Source: Arthrobacter pascens (GTDB lineage Bacteria > Actinomycetota > Actinomycetes > Actinomycetales > Micrococcaceae). From it: a stretch of 64,000 nucleotides of DNA. Below are positions 24,391 to 34,164 of this stretch, piece after piece. The translations under genes and the position numbers were made by a program. The stretch covers positions 806,001-870,000 of the forward strand of contig NZ_JAUSXF010000001.1 in the NCBI RefSeq assembly GCF_030816475.1, read 5' to 3'. Within the stretch, counting starts at the first letter, position 1. Each line of letters opens with the position of its first letter. The notes under the pieces are model-generated. The model was not told the DNA's origin. It saw nothing but the letters and a program-made list of their open reading frames with translations, and ran no database searches.

Positions 24391-25422
24391 GTGAAACGCA
24401 TGCCCGCCCACGCCCCTTCGCCGCTTGTCTTCCCCTCCGTGGATGAGCTGCTGGCCGGCGCGCACGTGGTCAGCATCCCGCTGCGGGTGAAGTTCCGGGG
24501 CATCCTGGAGCGCGAATCCCTGCTGCTGCGGGGCCCTCTCGGCTGGGGCGAATTCTGCCCGTTCCCCGAGTACCCGGATGCCGAGGCTTCCCGCTGGCTC
24601 GCCGCCGCCGTCGAGGCTGGCTGGCAGGGGTTCCCGCCCGCCCTGCGGACCAGCATTCCCGTTAACGCCACCGTTCCCGCGGTTTCCGCGGACCGGGTCC
24701 CTGACGTTCTCGCCCGCTTCGGACGCGTGGACGCCGTCAAGGTCAAGGTGGCCGAACGGGGCCAGACCCTCGACGACGACGCCGCCCGCCTCGCCGCCGT
24801 CCGGGCTGCCCTGCCGGACGCCGCCATCCGGGTGGACGCCAACGGCGGCTGGGACGTGCAGCAGGCGGTGGACGCACTGACCCGGCTCGCCGCCGTCGGG
24901 CTTGAATATGCCGAGCAGCCCGTGCCGACCATCGAGGGCCTCGCCGAAGTGCGCCGCCGGCTGCGCGCTGCCGGTACGGCCGTGCCCATCGCTGCCGACG
25001 AGAGTGTGCGCAAGGAGGATGACCCGCTCAAGGTGGCGCGGGCCGGCGCGGCCGACCTCATCGTGGTCAAGGTGGCGCCGCTGGGGGGAGTCCGTCGGGC
25101 CCTGGACATCGTGGCGCAGGCGGGGCTGCCCGCCGTCGTGAGCTCGGCCCTGGACACCTCGGTGGGGATCCGTGCCGGGCTGGCGCTCGCCGCTGCGCTC
25201 CCGGAACTGCCGTACGCGTGCGGGCTGGGGACTGTGTCCCTGTTCGCCTCTGACATCACGGCAGATCCGCTGGTGGCCGACGACGGCGCCATCCGGCTCC
25301 GCGACGTACACGCCGACGCGGGGCTGCTGGAGCGGTTCGCGGCTTCACGGGAACGCCGGGACTGGTGGCTGGACCGCCTCCGCCGGGTGCACGCATTATC
25401 GCAGGTCACCGGCGGTTCATGA
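24391..25422 (+). CDS. menC: o-Succinylbenzoate synthase
   Basis: A 343-residue enolase-superfamily enzyme dehydrating SHCHC to o-succinylbenzoate in menaquinone synthesis. Active-site elements are visible in order: 'VDAVKVKVAE' (catalytic Lys), 'IRVDANGGWD' (metal Asp), 'EYAEQPVP' (metal Glu), 'IAADESV' (metal Asp) and 'LIVVKVAPLGG' (second Lys). Start GTG 24391 or ATG 24400; no clear ribosome site, possibly leaderless. menD and menF follow after phoX and an ABC transporter, so the pathway is regional rather than a tight operon. Confidence 0.93.
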   Translation: MKRMPAHAPSPLVFPSVDELLAGAHVVSIPLRVKFRGILERESLLLRGPLGWGEFCPFPEYPDAEASRWLAAAVEAGWQGFPPALRTSIPVNATVPAVSADRVPDVLARFGRVDAVKVKVAERGQTLDDDAARLAAVRAALPDAAIRVDANGGWDVQQAVDALTRLAAVGLEYAEQPVPTIEGLAEVRRRLRAAGTAVPIAADESVRKEDDPLKVARAGAADLIVVKVAPLGGVRRALDIVAQAGLPAVVSSALDTSVGIRAGLALAAALPELPYACGLGTVSLFASDITADPLVADDGAIRLRDVHADAGLLERFAASRERRDWWLDRLRRVHALSQVTGGS

Positions 25423-25501
25423 GAACTTCATCTGGCTGACGGCTCCGCGTAGGAACCTGCTGACAGGGTGGGGAAACCGCATCGATTTCCCTGGAGGCCC
25501 C

Positions 25502-27583
25502 ATGTCTGAAACGACCGCCCGCAAGTTCTCTCTGCTGCCCATGCTCGGCCACACCAAGGGCAAGCGCAGCCCCGTAACCTGCGCCCTGAAATGCGACAAC
25601 GCCTGCGCCGGCGACGTCTGCAACACCAGTTCCAACGGCTACTTCCGCGACATCGCCTCCGCCACACTGTCGCGCCGCGCGGCTCTGGGCTTCGGCGCCG
25701 CCGGTGCGCTCGCCGTCGTCCTCGGCAGTGCCATGACGTCGGCTGAACCGGCCACTGCCGGCGGTCCGGGCCTCTCGCCGGCGGCCAGGGACGGGTTCGG
25801 CAAGTCCAAGCTGAGCTTCACCCCCATCGCACCGGTGCCTGCCGCCGTCGACGCCCTGACAGTGCCCCAAGGCTTCACCTGGCAGCCCGTGATCCGCTGG
25901 GGTGACCCGCTGTTCAACGATTCCCCCGATTTCGACCTGGCGAACCAGACCCCGGCGGCGCAGTCCCGGCAGTTCGGTTACAACAACGACTACACGGACA
26001 TCCTGCCCATCGAGGGATCGAAGGATCGCCGCGCCGTGCTGTTCACCAACCACGAGTACACCAACGAGAACATCATGGTTCCGGCCACGTTCGACGCCGC
26101 CCAGGCACGGGGAATCGGCCGCGCCGCCCACGGGCTCACTGTCGTGGAGCTGGAACGCAAGAACGTGAACAAGCCGTGGAGCTACGTCAAGGGCGCCCCG
26201 CTGAACCGCCGCTTCCTCACCAACACCACATACGAACTCACCGGCCCGGCCGCCGGCTCGGCCCTGGTCAAGACCGTGGCGGACCCCAGCGGGCGGGCCA
26301 TCCTGGGGACGCTCGGAAACTGCTCCGGCGGCACCACGCCCTGGGGGACCATCCTTTCCGGCGAGGAGAACTTCAACGGCTACTTCGTCTCGGCAGGCAC
26401 CTCGGCGAGTGACAAGCGCTACCGCCTCACGTCGTCGGCCACAGCCCGGAAATGGGAGCTGGACGACCCTCGCTTCGACACCCGCAACGACGGATACGCC
26501 AACGAGACCAACCGCTTCGGCTGGATTGTGGAAGTGGACCCGTTCGATCCTGCCTCTACCCCGAAGAAGCACTCCTCGATGGGCCGTTTCAAGCACGAGG
26601 GCGCCAACGTCATCATCGCCGAGTCCGGCCACGTTGTGGCATACATGGGCGACGACGAGCGCTTCGACTACCTCTACAAGTTCGTCTCCAAGGACAAATA
26701 CCGCGAGGGTGACCGTCAGCACAACATGACGCTGCTCTCCGCCGGCGACCTCTACGTCGCCAAGTTCACCGGCGACTCGCCAGCCGCCGAAATCAACGGC
26801 ACGGGCACGCTTCCGGCCGACGGCGCCTTCGACGGCTCCGGCGAATGGCTTCCCCTGGTGGTGGGCGGAAAGTCAGCGGTGGACGGCATGTCGGTCGAGG
26901 AGGTCCTCGTTTACACCCGCCTGGCCGCGGACAAGGTGGGCCCCACCAAGATGGACCGCTGCGAGGACGTCCAGCCCAGCCTGCTCACGGGCAAGGTCTA
27001 CGTTGTCTGCACCAACAACTCCGACCGCGGCAAGCCCGGCAAGGAAGGCCCCACCGAGGTAAACCCGCGGAGCCTCAACCGTGACGGCCATATCGTCGAG
27101 ATCACTGAAACGGGCGATCAGGCGTCCACCAGGTTCGCCTGGAACCTGCTGATGGTCTGCGGCGATCCGGCCAAGAACGCCTCCACCTACTTCGCAGGCT
27201 TCCCCAAGGACCAGGTCTCGCCGATCTCCTGCCCGGACAACGTGGCCTTCGACTCTGTGGGCGACCTCTGGATCGCTACCGACGGTGCGCCGTCCAGCAT
27301 TGGCTACGCCGACGGCCTCTTCAAAGTCACCCTGGCCGGGGCCGAACGCGGCAAGGTGGAGCAGTTCCTGGCCGTGCCGCGCGAGGCGGAAACCTGCGGC
27401 CCGATCATCCACGACGACGAGTGGACCGTATTCGTGGCCGTCCAGCACCCGGGCGAGGAAGGATCCTTCGCGGACCAGCACTCGTACTTCCCGGACTACG
27501 TTCCGGCAGGTGCGACGCCGGTCGCCGGCCAGGTGCGCGCGCCCCGTCCCGCCGTCGTCCAGGTATTCCGCACGGACGCCTAG
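25502..27583 (+). CDS. phoX: PhoX-family Tat-exported phosphatase
   Basis: A 693-residue DUF839/PhoX alkaline-phosphatase-like protein. Near residue 50 it has a Tat-type signal 'LSRRAALGFGAAGALAVVLG' preceded by a Cys-rich 'CALKCDNACAGDVC', characteristic of PhoX. The beta-propeller core includes 'VLFTNHEYTNE', 'CSGGTTPWGTILSGEEN' and 'MDRCEDVQPS', which supply Ca/Fe ligands in the family. TGGAGG precedes the ATG. It would release phosphate from organic esters outside the membrane. No pho-box was confirmed. Confidence 0.92.
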   Translation: MSETTARKFSLLPMLGHTKGKRSPVTCALKCDNACAGDVCNTSSNGYFRDIASATLSRRAALGFGAAGALAVVLGSAMTSAEPATAGGPGLSPAARDGFGKSKLSFTPIAPVPAAVDALTVPQGFTWQPVIRWGDPLFNDSPDFDLANQTPAAQSRQFGYNNDYTDILPIEGSKDRRAVLFTNHEYTNENIMVPATFDAAQARGIGRAAHGLTVVELERKNVNKPWSYVKGAPLNRRFLTNTTYELTGPAAGSALVKTVADPSGRAILGTLGNCSGGTTPWGTILSGEENFNGYFVSAGTSASDKRYRLTSSATARKWELDDPRFDTRNDGYANETNRFGWIVEVDPFDPASTPKKHSSMGRFKHEGANVIIAESGHVVAYMGDDERFDYLYKFVSKDKYREGDRQHNMTLLSAGDLYVAKFTGDSPAAEINGTGTLPADGAFDGSGEWLPLVVGGKSAVDGMSVEEVLVYTRLAADKVGPTKMDRCEDVQPSLLTGKVYVVCTNNSDRGKPGKEGPTEVNPRSLNRDGHIVEITETGDQASTRFAWNLLMVCGDPAKNASTYFAGFPKDQVSPISCPDNVAFDSVGDLWIATDGAPSSIGYADGLFKVTLAGAERGKVEQFLAVPREAETCGPIIHDDEWTVFVAVQHPGEEGSFADQHSYFPDYVPAGATPVAGQVRAPRPAVVQVFRTDA

Positions 27584-27598
27584 CCCTTCCCGCACCCC

Positions 27599-27844
27599 GA
27601 CGCTCCCTCACCTTTCGCGGGTTTTTGGGGGACGCTCCCTCACCTTTCGCGGGTTTTTGGGGGACGCTTCCTCACGTTTCGCGAGTTTTGGGGGGACGCT
27701 TCCTCACGTTTCGCGAGTTTTGGGGGGACGCTTCCTCACGTTTCGCGGGTTTCCGGGGAACGCCTCCTCACGTTTCGCGCCATCTTCTGCGAAAGGTGAG
27801 GGAGCGTTTGGGTTTTGGCGGCGAAAGGTGAGGGAGCGTTTGGG
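27599..27844. repeat. 32-bp tandem array with inverted copies (family D)
   Basis: Direct units begin at 27599, 27631, 27663, 27695, 27727 and (31 bp later) 27758. The core is ACGCTCCCTCACCTTTCGCG followed by a T/G-rich filler; units 3-6 carry point changes such as CTTCCTCACG. Two inverted copies (GCGAAAGGTGAGGGAGCG) start at 27789 and 27821, again 32 bp apart. The array therefore can fold into nested hairpins. It fills the phoX-menD gap and ends 16 bp before the menD start. It has no unique spacers and is not CRISPR. Confidence 0.95.
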
Positions 27845-27860
27845 GTGGCAGACTGGTTCG

Positions 27861-29639
27861 GTGACTTCCGTGAACGACCCTGCCCCTGACGCCGCTGCCC
27901 CCGCAGCCGCTTCTGACGCCTCCGGCTCGGACGCCGCCGCCCAGGCTCCGTTAGGCTCCGTCGAGGCGGCGAGGATCGCCGTCGGCGGCCTGATCGACGG
28001 CGGAGTCCAGTACGTCGTGGTTTCGCCCGGATCGCGCTCGGCGCCCATGGCCTACGCGCTGGCCGAAGCCGACGCTGCCGGACAGATCGAGCTGCTCGTC
28101 AGGATCGACGAAAGGTCCGCCGGGTTCACCGCCCTCGGCCTGGCCCTGTCCGCCGGCTCACCGGCAGCTGTCCTCACCACGTCCGGGACCGCCGTCGGGA
28201 ATCTGATGCCCGCCGTGATGGAAGCCAACCACGCCGCAGTACCGGTCATCATTCTCTCCGCCGACAGGCCCGAGGAGCTGCGCGGAACGGGTGCCAACCA
28301 GACCACCATCCAGCTGGACCTGTTCGGTGAGCACGTACGCTTCGCCGCAGATATCGCTGCCGGCAGCAACCCGCTTCGCGCCGTGGAGACAGCACTCTCC
28401 GCAGCCACCGGCGCCTTCTCTGACCTCGCCCCCGGCCCGGTCCAGCTCAACCTCGCCTTCCGCGACCCGCTGGTTCCGGCGCCCGAGGAGCGGCTCCCGC
28501 CGACATCGCGCCGGCAGCGTTTCCGGATTGGAACGGAGCCGCTGACTATGAGCCTCGCCCCTGCCTCCGAGAACCTGCCGGAGCGGCGCACCGTGGTCCT
28601 TGCAGGGCACGACGCCGGGCCGGTCGCCGAGGCCTTCGCCCGCGCCCACGGTCTGCCGTTGCTCGCCGAGCCGTCCTCGAACGCGCGCTTCGGGCCGAAT
28701 GCCGTGGGGCCGTACCGGCTGCTGATCGGACACTTCGGCCCGGATTCCGCCATGCCGATTGAGCGCGTGGTGGTGTTCGGCCGGCCCACGCTGTCCAGGC
28801 CTGTTGCCTCGTTGCTGGCCCGCGCCGACGTGCCGTCCGCGTTGTACCAGCCGGTTCCGGTGGCCTGGTACGAGCCCGGCCGGCGCACCGAGCTCCCGCT
28901 GGAGAGCCTCGCAGACCTCGCAGATTTCGCAGGCCGGGGCCCTTCCGCGTGGCTGGATGCCTGGCTGCTCGCGGGGTCCGCTGCCCAGCGCGCCCTGGAC
29001 GGAATTTTGGACGCGCAGCCGGCCGCGACCGGTCCGGCAGTCGGCGCTCTTGCGTGGAAGCACGCCCGCGGCCAGCTGCTGCTGGGCTCCTCCAACGGCA
29101 TCCGCGACGTCGATCTGGCCGGTCACCCCGGCACTGAACCGTCCGCCACGGTCTTCGCCAACCGCGGCCTCGCCGGGATCGACGGCACTATCTCCACCGC
29201 CACCGGCATCGCCCTGGGCGGCCGCCAGGAGACCACCGTGCTGCTCGGCGACGTCACCTTCCTGCACGACGCCGGCGGCCTCCTCCTTGGTGCCGGCGAG
29301 GAACAGCCGCAGCTGCGCATCGTGGTCCTCAACGATTCCGGCGGCGCGATCTTCAGCCTCCTCGAGCACGGCGCGGTGGCCGAGGCAGGCGGCTACGGAG
29401 ACGCCGTCGAGCGCCTCTTTGGAACCCCCCACTCAGTGGACATCGCGGCACTCGCCGCAGCGTACGGCGTCGGACATTGCTCAGTGAGCACGACGGCGGG
29501 ACTCGCCGAAGCGCTGGCCGCGCCGTTCACGGGGCGCACCATCGTTGAAGTCCGCACGGACCGGCACGACCTCCGTGCCCTGCACGGCCGGATCAAAACC
29601 GCTGTAGCCGCGGCCGTCGCCGGAGTGCTCGCGGGCTGA
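27861..29639 (+). CDS. menD: SEPHCHC synthase
   Basis: A 592-residue thiamine-diphosphate enzyme making SEPHCHC from isochorismate and 2-oxoglutarate. Seen in order: an Ala/Pro-rich N-terminal leader of about 30 residues, 'VVSPGSRSAPMAYAL', 'RIDERSAGFTALGLAL' (ThDP-activating Glu), 'ANQTTIQLDLFGEHVRF', a central domain, and 'LLGDVTFLHDAGGLL' with 'VVLNDSGGAIFSLL' for ThDP/Mg binding. GTG at 27861 is taken as start; GTG 27870 is also possible. The upstream open frame is only the repeat array. A family A palindrome follows the stop. Confidence 0.94.
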   Translation: MTSVNDPAPDAAAPAAASDASGSDAAAQAPLGSVEAARIAVGGLIDGGVQYVVVSPGSRSAPMAYALAEADAAGQIELLVRIDERSAGFTALGLALSAGSPAAVLTTSGTAVGNLMPAVMEANHAAVPVIILSADRPEELRGTGANQTTIQLDLFGEHVRFAADIAAGSNPLRAVETALSAATGAFSDLAPGPVQLNLAFRDPLVPAPEERLPPTSRRQRFRIGTEPLTMSLAPASENLPERRTVVLAGHDAGPVAEAFARAHGLPLLAEPSSNARFGPNAVGPYRLLIGHFGPDSAMPIERVVVFGRPTLSRPVASLLARADVPSALYQPVPVAWYEPGRRTELPLESLADLADFAGRGPSAWLDAWLLAGSAAQRALDGILDAQPAATGPAVGALAWKHARGQLLLGSSNGIRDVDLAGHPGTEPSATVFANRGLAGIDGTISTATGIALGGRQETTVLLGDVTFLHDAGGLLLGAGEEQPQLRIVVLNDSGGAIFSLLEHGAVAEAGGYGDAVERLFGTPHSVDIAALAAAYGVGHCSVSTTAGLAEALAAPFTGRTIVEVRTDRHDLRALHGRIKTAVAAAVAGVLAG

Positions 29640-29655
29640 AGCACCCCTTAAACAG

Positions 29656-29718
29656 CAACGCGGGGTCACATACGGCCCATCATGCACGGCACATTGGGCG
29701 ATAAGTGACCCCGCGTTG
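29656..29718. repeat. Intergenic palindrome, family A, copy 1
   Basis: CAACGCGGGGTCAC (29656-29669) is inverted as GTGACCCCGCGTTG (29705-29718); inner bases CGGCCCA/TTGGGCGA add partial pairing. It lies between convergent menD and the amino-acid ABC ATPase gene, where it may act as a two-way terminator. Copies 2 and 3 are at 54482 and 60171. Confidence 0.95.
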
Positions 29719-29740
29719 GGTGGGGCTCGCGTTGGGCGGG

Positions 29741-30517
29741 TCAGAGGACCCGGCTTAGGAACTCCTTGGTGCGGGCGTGCTGCGGGTTGGCGAGCACCTC
29801 CCGGGGATCACCGGATTCGACGACGACGCCGCCGTCCATGAACGTCAGACGGTCGCCCACTTCCCGCGCGAAGCCGATCTCGTGGGTCACCACGATCATG
29901 GTCATGCCGGACTTGGCCAGATCCTTCATGACACCCAGGACATCGCCGACGAGCTCCGGGTCCAGGGCGGACGTTGGCTCATCGAAGAGCATGAGCTCCG
30001 GCTCCATGGCCAGGGCACGGGCAATCGCGACGCGCTGTTGCTGGCCGCCGGAAAGCTGGGACGGATAGTGGCCGGCGCGGTCAGCCAGGCCGACCCGGTC
30101 CAGCAGTTCCATGGCCCGCTTCCTTGCCATGTCGCGGGACAAGCCCTTGACCTGCACGGGCGCCTCCATGATGTTGTAGAGGGCTGTCTTGTGCGGAAAC
30201 AGGTTGAACCTCTGGAAAACCATGCCGATTTCGCGGCGCTGGGCGGCGATTTCCTTGGTCTTGAGGTCGTGGAGCCTGCCGTTGATCTCGCGGTAGCCGA
30301 TCAGGTTGCCGCCGACGGAAATGCGGCCCGCGCTGATGGTCTCCAGCAGATTAACGCAGCGAAGCATGGTGGACTTGCCCGAACCGGACGGACCGATGAC
30401 CACGGACACCTCGCCCTGGTTGACGGTCAGGTCGATGCCGCGCAGCACGTGGTGGTGGCCGTAGAACTTGTGGAGGCCTTCGATCTTCACCAGTGGTTTT
30501 TCAGCGGTGATCGTCAT
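29741..30517 (-). CDS. Polar amino-acid ABC transporter ATP-binding protein
   Basis: A 258-residue ABC ATPase of the GlnQ/HisP type: Walker A '[20 protein letters not shown]', Q-loop '[11 protein letters not shown]', signature '[19 protein letters not shown]', Walker B '[14 protein letters not shown]' and switch His in 'VVTHEI'. It begins four bases inside the permease gene, so the two are coupled. With the permease and binding protein it forms a complete importer for a polar amino acid, possibly Gln, Glu or Arg; specificity is not visible. Confidence 0.93.
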   Translation of the reverse strand: MTITAEKPLVKIEGLHKFYGHHHVLRGIDLTVNQGEVSVVIGPSGSGKSTMLRCVNLLETISAGRISVGGNLIGYREINGRLHDLKTKEIAAQRREIGMVFQRFNLFPHKTALYNIMEAPVQVKGLSRDMARKRAMELLDRVGLADRAGHYPSQLSGGQQQRVAIARALAMEPELMLFDEPTSALDPELVGDVLGVMKDLAKSGMTMIVVTHEIGFAREVGDRLTFMDGGVVVESGDPREVLANPQHARTKEFLSRVL

Positions 30518-31482
30518 TTTGCCTCCTCCTCGGGAAAGTCCATCTTCAGCGTCGGCTCCGCGAAGGCGCTCGGTGCTACCGCGGCGGCGGCCTTGGCTGC
30601 GGCGGGATTTATTGCAGCGGGTGCCAGGTTATCCACGCCCTTTCCGTAGTAGGCCTCGATGAAGTGCTGGCCCACCATCAGCAGGCTGGTGATGACCAGG
30701 TACCAGATGGCCGCCACGATCAGCAGCGGCACGGGGAGGTAGGTCCGGTTCGCCAGGGTATTGGTGGCGAACGTCAGGTCCAGGGTGAACGGAACAGCCA
30801 GGACCAGCGACGTGGTCTTGAGCATGCCAATCGTCTCGTTCCCCGTGGGAGGAACGATGACACGCATGGCTTGCGGCAGGATGATCCGCCACATGATCTT
30901 GGTCTTGCCCATGCCCAAAGCCTCCGCGGCTTCCATCTGTCCGCGGTCAACGGACTTCAGGCCGGCCCGGAAGATCTCCGCCAGGTACGCGGACTCGTTC
31001 AGGCCCAGGCCCAGGATGGCAGCAGCAAGGCCAGTGATGACCGTGCTCGTGTCCACGCTGAACAGCTCGGGCCCGAACGGGACACCGGCGCTGATCTTCG
31101 GGTACAGGACCGACACCAGGCCCCAGAAGACCAGCTGGGTGTAGACGGGGGTTCCTCGGAAGAACCATACCCAGGCCCAGCTGGACCACCGGAATATGGG
31201 GTTTTCCGACTGGCGCATGAAGGCCAGGAGGATGGCCAGGACGATCGCCAGCACCATCGAAGCGACGGTCAGCAGCAGCGTCCAGCCCACGCCCTGGACC
31301 ACCTTGGTGTCCAGAATGTAGAGTCCGACGACGTCCCAGCGGAAGTTGGGATTGGTCACCAGGCTCTGCAGGAACACAAACAGCACACCGAGGATGAGGA
31401 CGGCGCTGATCCAGCGGCCGGGGTGCCTCACCGGCACTGCTTTATTCAGTACCGGTGCTGTCTGGTTTGGCTGTTGGCCCAT
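30514..31482 (-). CDS. Polar amino-acid ABC transporter permease
   Basis: About 322 residues with five or six helices. The EAA loop reads '[20 protein letters not shown]', with '[17 protein letters not shown]' after it, a typical polar amino-acid permease. The N-terminal 30 residues and the C-terminal 40 (Ala/Pro-rich, ending FPEEEAK) are longer than usual. ATG at 31482 is preferred; a TTG at 31521 overlaps the binding-protein stop. One permease gene implies a homodimer. Confidence 0.92.
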   Translation of the reverse strand: MGQQPNQTAPVLNKAVPVRHPGRWISAVLILGVLFVFLQSLVTNPNFRWDVVGLYILDTKVVQGVGWTLLLTVASMVLAIVLAILLAFMRQSENPIFRWSSWAWVWFFRGTPVYTQLVFWGLVSVLYPKISAGVPFGPELFSVDTSTVITGLAAAILGLGLNESAYLAEIFRAGLKSVDRGQMEAAEALGMGKTKIMWRIILPQAMRVIVPPTGNETIGMLKTTSLVLAVPFTLDLTFATNTLANRTYLPVPLLIVAAIWYLVITSLLMVGQHFIEAYYGKGVDNLAPAAINPAAAKAAAAVAPSAFAEPTLKMDFPEEEAK

Positions 31483-31517
31483 GGGTGCACCTGATGTGTG
31501 CTTGGTTGTTGGAAGAC

Positions 31518-32483
31518 TCAAGAGCTGGCCGCCGGGTTGATTTCGGACTTGGTGATGGCGCCGTCAGCGTTTCCCCAGCCCTCAAGGATCTTCTTGTAGG
31601 AACCGTCGCTGATGAGTTTGGTCACGGTCTTCTGGATGACGTCGGCCAGGGCGGTGTCCGATTTGGCCACTGCGATGCCCTGGGGCGCTGAGTCGTAGAC
31701 GTCGCCGAGCCGTTCCAGCTGACCGTGGGTCTGGGTCAGGGCGTAGCCGATGATGGGGGAGTCTGCCGCCATGGCGTCGATGCTGCCGTTGACCAGCCGG
31801 GTGGTGACATCGGTCTGGTTCTTCAGCGTGACGATGTTAATGGGCTGCTTGCCGTCGGCAGCGCACTTCTTGTTGCGGTCCGCGAGGTCCGGATCCTCCT
31901 GGACGGTGCCGGTCTGGACGCCGACGTTCTTGCCGCAAACATCATCCAGGGAGAACTTCTTCGGGTTGCCCTTCTGGACGGCCCATGCGGTGCCGGCGTT
32001 GAAGTAGCTGACCATGTTGACTGCGCCGAGCCGCTCCGGGTTGATGGTGAAGGAGGAGATGCCCAGATCGTACTTGGGGCCAAGGGCCGGGAGAATCCCG
32101 GTGAACTCGGACGTCTGCACCTGGACCTTCAGGCCCAGGGTGGCGCCGATGGCCTTGGCGATGTCGACATCGTAGCCCACGGGGGTCTGGCCGTCGGGGC
32201 CGAGGAACTCGGCGGGGGCGTAGCTGGTGTCCGATCCCACGGTCAGGGTCCCCTTGGACTTGATGGCCGCAGGAACCATGGCCGCCAGTGCGTCATCCTT
32301 CTTGATGGTTGACGGGTCGAAGCTGGGCGCTGCGCTGCCTGAAGCTGAAGCCGCGCCGCCGCCACCCCCGGGGGCCGCGTTCTCCGAGGCGTTGGTGCAG
32401 GCGGAGAGGGCCAGGGCGCCGATGGCGAGAACCGTGGCTGCTTTGAGCGGGGTGTGGCCCAGAAGCGAGCGGAAAATCTGCAT
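31518..32483 (-). CDS. Amino-acid ABC transporter substrate-binding lipoprotein
   Basis: A 321-residue lipoprotein: signal helix 'AATVLAIGALALSACTNASE' with lipobox LSAC, a Gly/Ala/Ser linker, then a type II SBP domain ('GTLTVGSDTSYAPAEFLGPD', 'PVGYDVDIAKAIGATLGLKV', 'ISSFTINPERL'). Arg/Asp ligands of the amino-acid pocket are expected in these segments. AAAGGT precedes the start. First gene of the three-gene importer operon. Ligand unknown. Confidence 0.93.
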   Translation of the reverse strand: MQIFRSLLGHTPLKAATVLAIGALALSACTNASENAAPGGGGGAASASGSAAPSFDPSTIKKDDALAAMVPAAIKSKGTLTVGSDTSYAPAEFLGPDGQTPVGYDVDIAKAIGATLGLKVQVQTSEFTGILPALGPKYDLGISSFTINPERLGAVNMVSYFNAGTAWAVQKGNPKKFSLDDVCGKNVGVQTGTVQEDPDLADRNKKCAADGKQPINIVTLKNQTDVTTRLVNGSIDAMAADSPIIGYALTQTHGQLERLGDVYDSAPQGIAVAKSDTALADVIQKTVTKLISDGSYKKILEGWGNADGAITKSEINPAASS

Positions 32484-32651
32484 GTTTTTTACCTTTTGTT
32501 GCGGGAGGAATGCATACCTAAAGCGGGTAATAGTGTATCGCTGAACAGGAGATGTGCGTCACAGGTAACTTAGTTTTCCTATTGGATAACTATTTTGAGG
32601 GGAGGCGCAAGGGGTTTCAATATCCGGATGTCTCTAATCCCGGACAGTTTG

Positions 32652-32686
32652 GGGGCCCAAAACAGCCCCTCCTGCTACCTAGTTGC
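32652..32686. repeat. Family B palindrome arm (single, degenerate)
   Basis: Read on the minus strand this is CAACTAGGTAGCAGGAGGGG, then CTGTTTTGGGC. It matches one arm plus loop of the palindromes at 21370 and 52917. The other arm is missing. The TAG stop codon of menF is inside the arm (CAACTAGG). Confidence 0.7.
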
Positions 32687-34085
32687 TGATCCCCAGCGAT
32701 TCCAGCATCGGCCGGAACTTCGCCCACGTCTCCGCCAGCTCCGCCTCCGGCTGGGACCCGTCCACGATCCCGCAGCCCGCATAGAGCCGCACGGTCTGCG
32801 GGTCCTCGATCACGGCGCCGCGCAGCGCAATGCCCCATTCGCCGTTGCCCGCAGCGTCCAGCCATCCCACCGGCCCCGCATAGGGCCCCCGGTCCAGGTG
32901 CTCGAGCTTGCGGATCAGGGCCCCGGCCACCAGCGTTGGCGTCCCGCAGACCGCCGCGGTGGGGTGGAGCGCGTTGATCAGGGCCAGGCACGTGGGCACG
33001 TGGCCCTCCACTTCAGCCAGCTCCGCCTTGACGTCCGACGCCAGGTGCCACACATTCGGCAGTTCCAGGATGAACGGTTCATCGTGCGCGTTCATGGCCT
33101 CGGAGAACGGTGCCAGCTGCGACGTCAGGGACTGGATGGCGATCTCATGCTCATGCCGCTGCTTCTCCGAACCGGCCAGCACCCGCTCGGCGTAGTCCAT
33201 CGGAATCCCGGCCTGGCCGTGCGCGTCGCGGCGGTCCAGCGTGCCGGCCAGGACCCGCGCCTGCGCCGTGCGGCCCTCCACCTGGATCAGCATCTCCGGC
33301 GTCGCGCCCACCAGGCCGTCCACCCCGTACGTCCAGCATTCGCGGTAGCGCGCGGACAGTTCGCGGAGCACCTGGGCAGCATTGACGCCGGTTGGAACGG
33401 TGGCCACGATGTCCCGCGCCAGCACCAGTTTCTCGAGCGCCCCGGTTCGGATTTCCGCCACCCCGGCGGCAACGGCGGCCATCCAGTCTTCCTCGCTGAG
33501 CGAGCCGGTGTGCAGGGTGGCGCCGGCTGCAAGGGGCAAAGGACGTACGACGGCGGCACCGGCTCCCGGGGGCTGGGCACCGGGGGTGCCGTCCCCGGCA
33601 ACGTCAGGGTCCGACGTCGGAACATCCCCGTCTGGGAGGAATGCGGACGCGCTGCCACTGCCCAGCCAGCGGTCAAGCGCGGCGAGAGCGCCTGCTTCGG
33701 TGAGCACGCCGTCGTCGAACGTCAACTGTGTCAACCAGGCGTGGCCGTCACGGAAACCCACCACGATCTCCGGCACAATCAGCCGGGATTCGTGGGCCGA
33801 TTTCTTGGAGAACGCGAACGAGCCGAAGGCGACCGGGCCGGTGCCGGGGAGTTCCACGGAATCGGTGATGTCAGCTTCGATGACCAGGTGCCGCCACCAG
33901 ATATCGGCCTCGAGGAAGCGGTCAGGACCGGTCGTGGTGAAGCGGGTGATCTCCCCGAAGCCCACCAGTCCGGCCTCGCGGCGGGACCAGCAGAGAACAT
34001 CGTCCCGGACCAGAAACTGCGGCAGCCCCCCGGGAGATGCTTTGCCATCCAGGGGGACTGTCAGGGTGCGGAACGTGCTCGTCAT
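32679..34085 (-). CDS. menF: Isochorismate synthase
   Basis: A 468-residue chorismate-binding enzyme converting chorismate to isochorismate, first step of menaquinone synthesis. The C-terminal catalytic half has 'GALEKLVLARDIVATV', 'PEMLIQVEGRTAQARVLAGT', 'SEKQRHEHEIAIQ', 'HPTAAVCGTPT' and 'LDRGPYAGPVGWLDAAGNGE', all expected of EntC/MenF enzymes. N-terminal half poorly conserved. Divergent from menG with a GTAC-rich control region between. Menaquinone context (menC, menD, menG, menJ) favours MenF over a siderophore EntC. Confidence 0.92.
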   Translation of the reverse strand: MTSTFRTLTVPLDGKASPGGLPQFLVRDDVLCWSRREAGLVGFGEITRFTTTGPDRFLEADIWWRHLVIEADITDSVELPGTGPVAFGSFAFSKKSAHESRLIVPEIVVGFRDGHAWLTQLTFDDGVLTEAGALAALDRWLGSGSASAFLPDGDVPTSDPDVAGDGTPGAQPPGAGAAVVRPLPLAAGATLHTGSLSEEDWMAAVAAGVAEIRTGALEKLVLARDIVATVPTGVNAAQVLRELSARYRECWTYGVDGLVGATPEMLIQVEGRTAQARVLAGTLDRRDAHGQAGIPMDYAERVLAGSEKQRHEHEIAIQSLTSQLAPFSEAMNAHDEPFILELPNVWHLASDVKAELAEVEGHVPTCLALINALHPTAAVCGTPTLVAGALIRKLEHLDRGPYAGPVGWLDAAGNGEWGIALRGAVIEDPQTVRLYAGCGIVDGSQPEAELAETWAKFRPMLESLGISN

Positions 34086-34097
34086 GATGAGACAACA

Positions 34098-34146
34098 GTA
34101 CTCCGGGTACTTAAAGGTACTGGCCTTGGCGAGTACCTTGCAGTAC
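34098..34146. promoter_or_regulatory. Phased GTAC repeat cluster between menF and menG
   Basis: Five GTAC tetramers start at 34098, 34107, 34117, 34133 and 34143, mostly 9-10 bp apart. They form inverted pairs such as AGTAC-TCCGG-GTACT (34097-34111) and GGTACT-N10-AGTACC. They lie directly upstream of menF, consistent with multimeric regulator binding. Confidence 0.6.
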
Positions 34147-34164
34147 CTCGTTCAGCCCACAGCG

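Noticed and set aside
23245..25311. 688-residue minus-strand frame opposite corA and menC
   Set aside because: Composition is Gly/Arg/His-rich as expected from the antisense of GC-rich genes; corA and menC carry unmistakable family motifs on the other strand.
27599..27844. CRISPR array
   Set aside because: Units of 31-32 bp are contiguous with no distinct spacers, two are inverted, and no cas gene is in the window.
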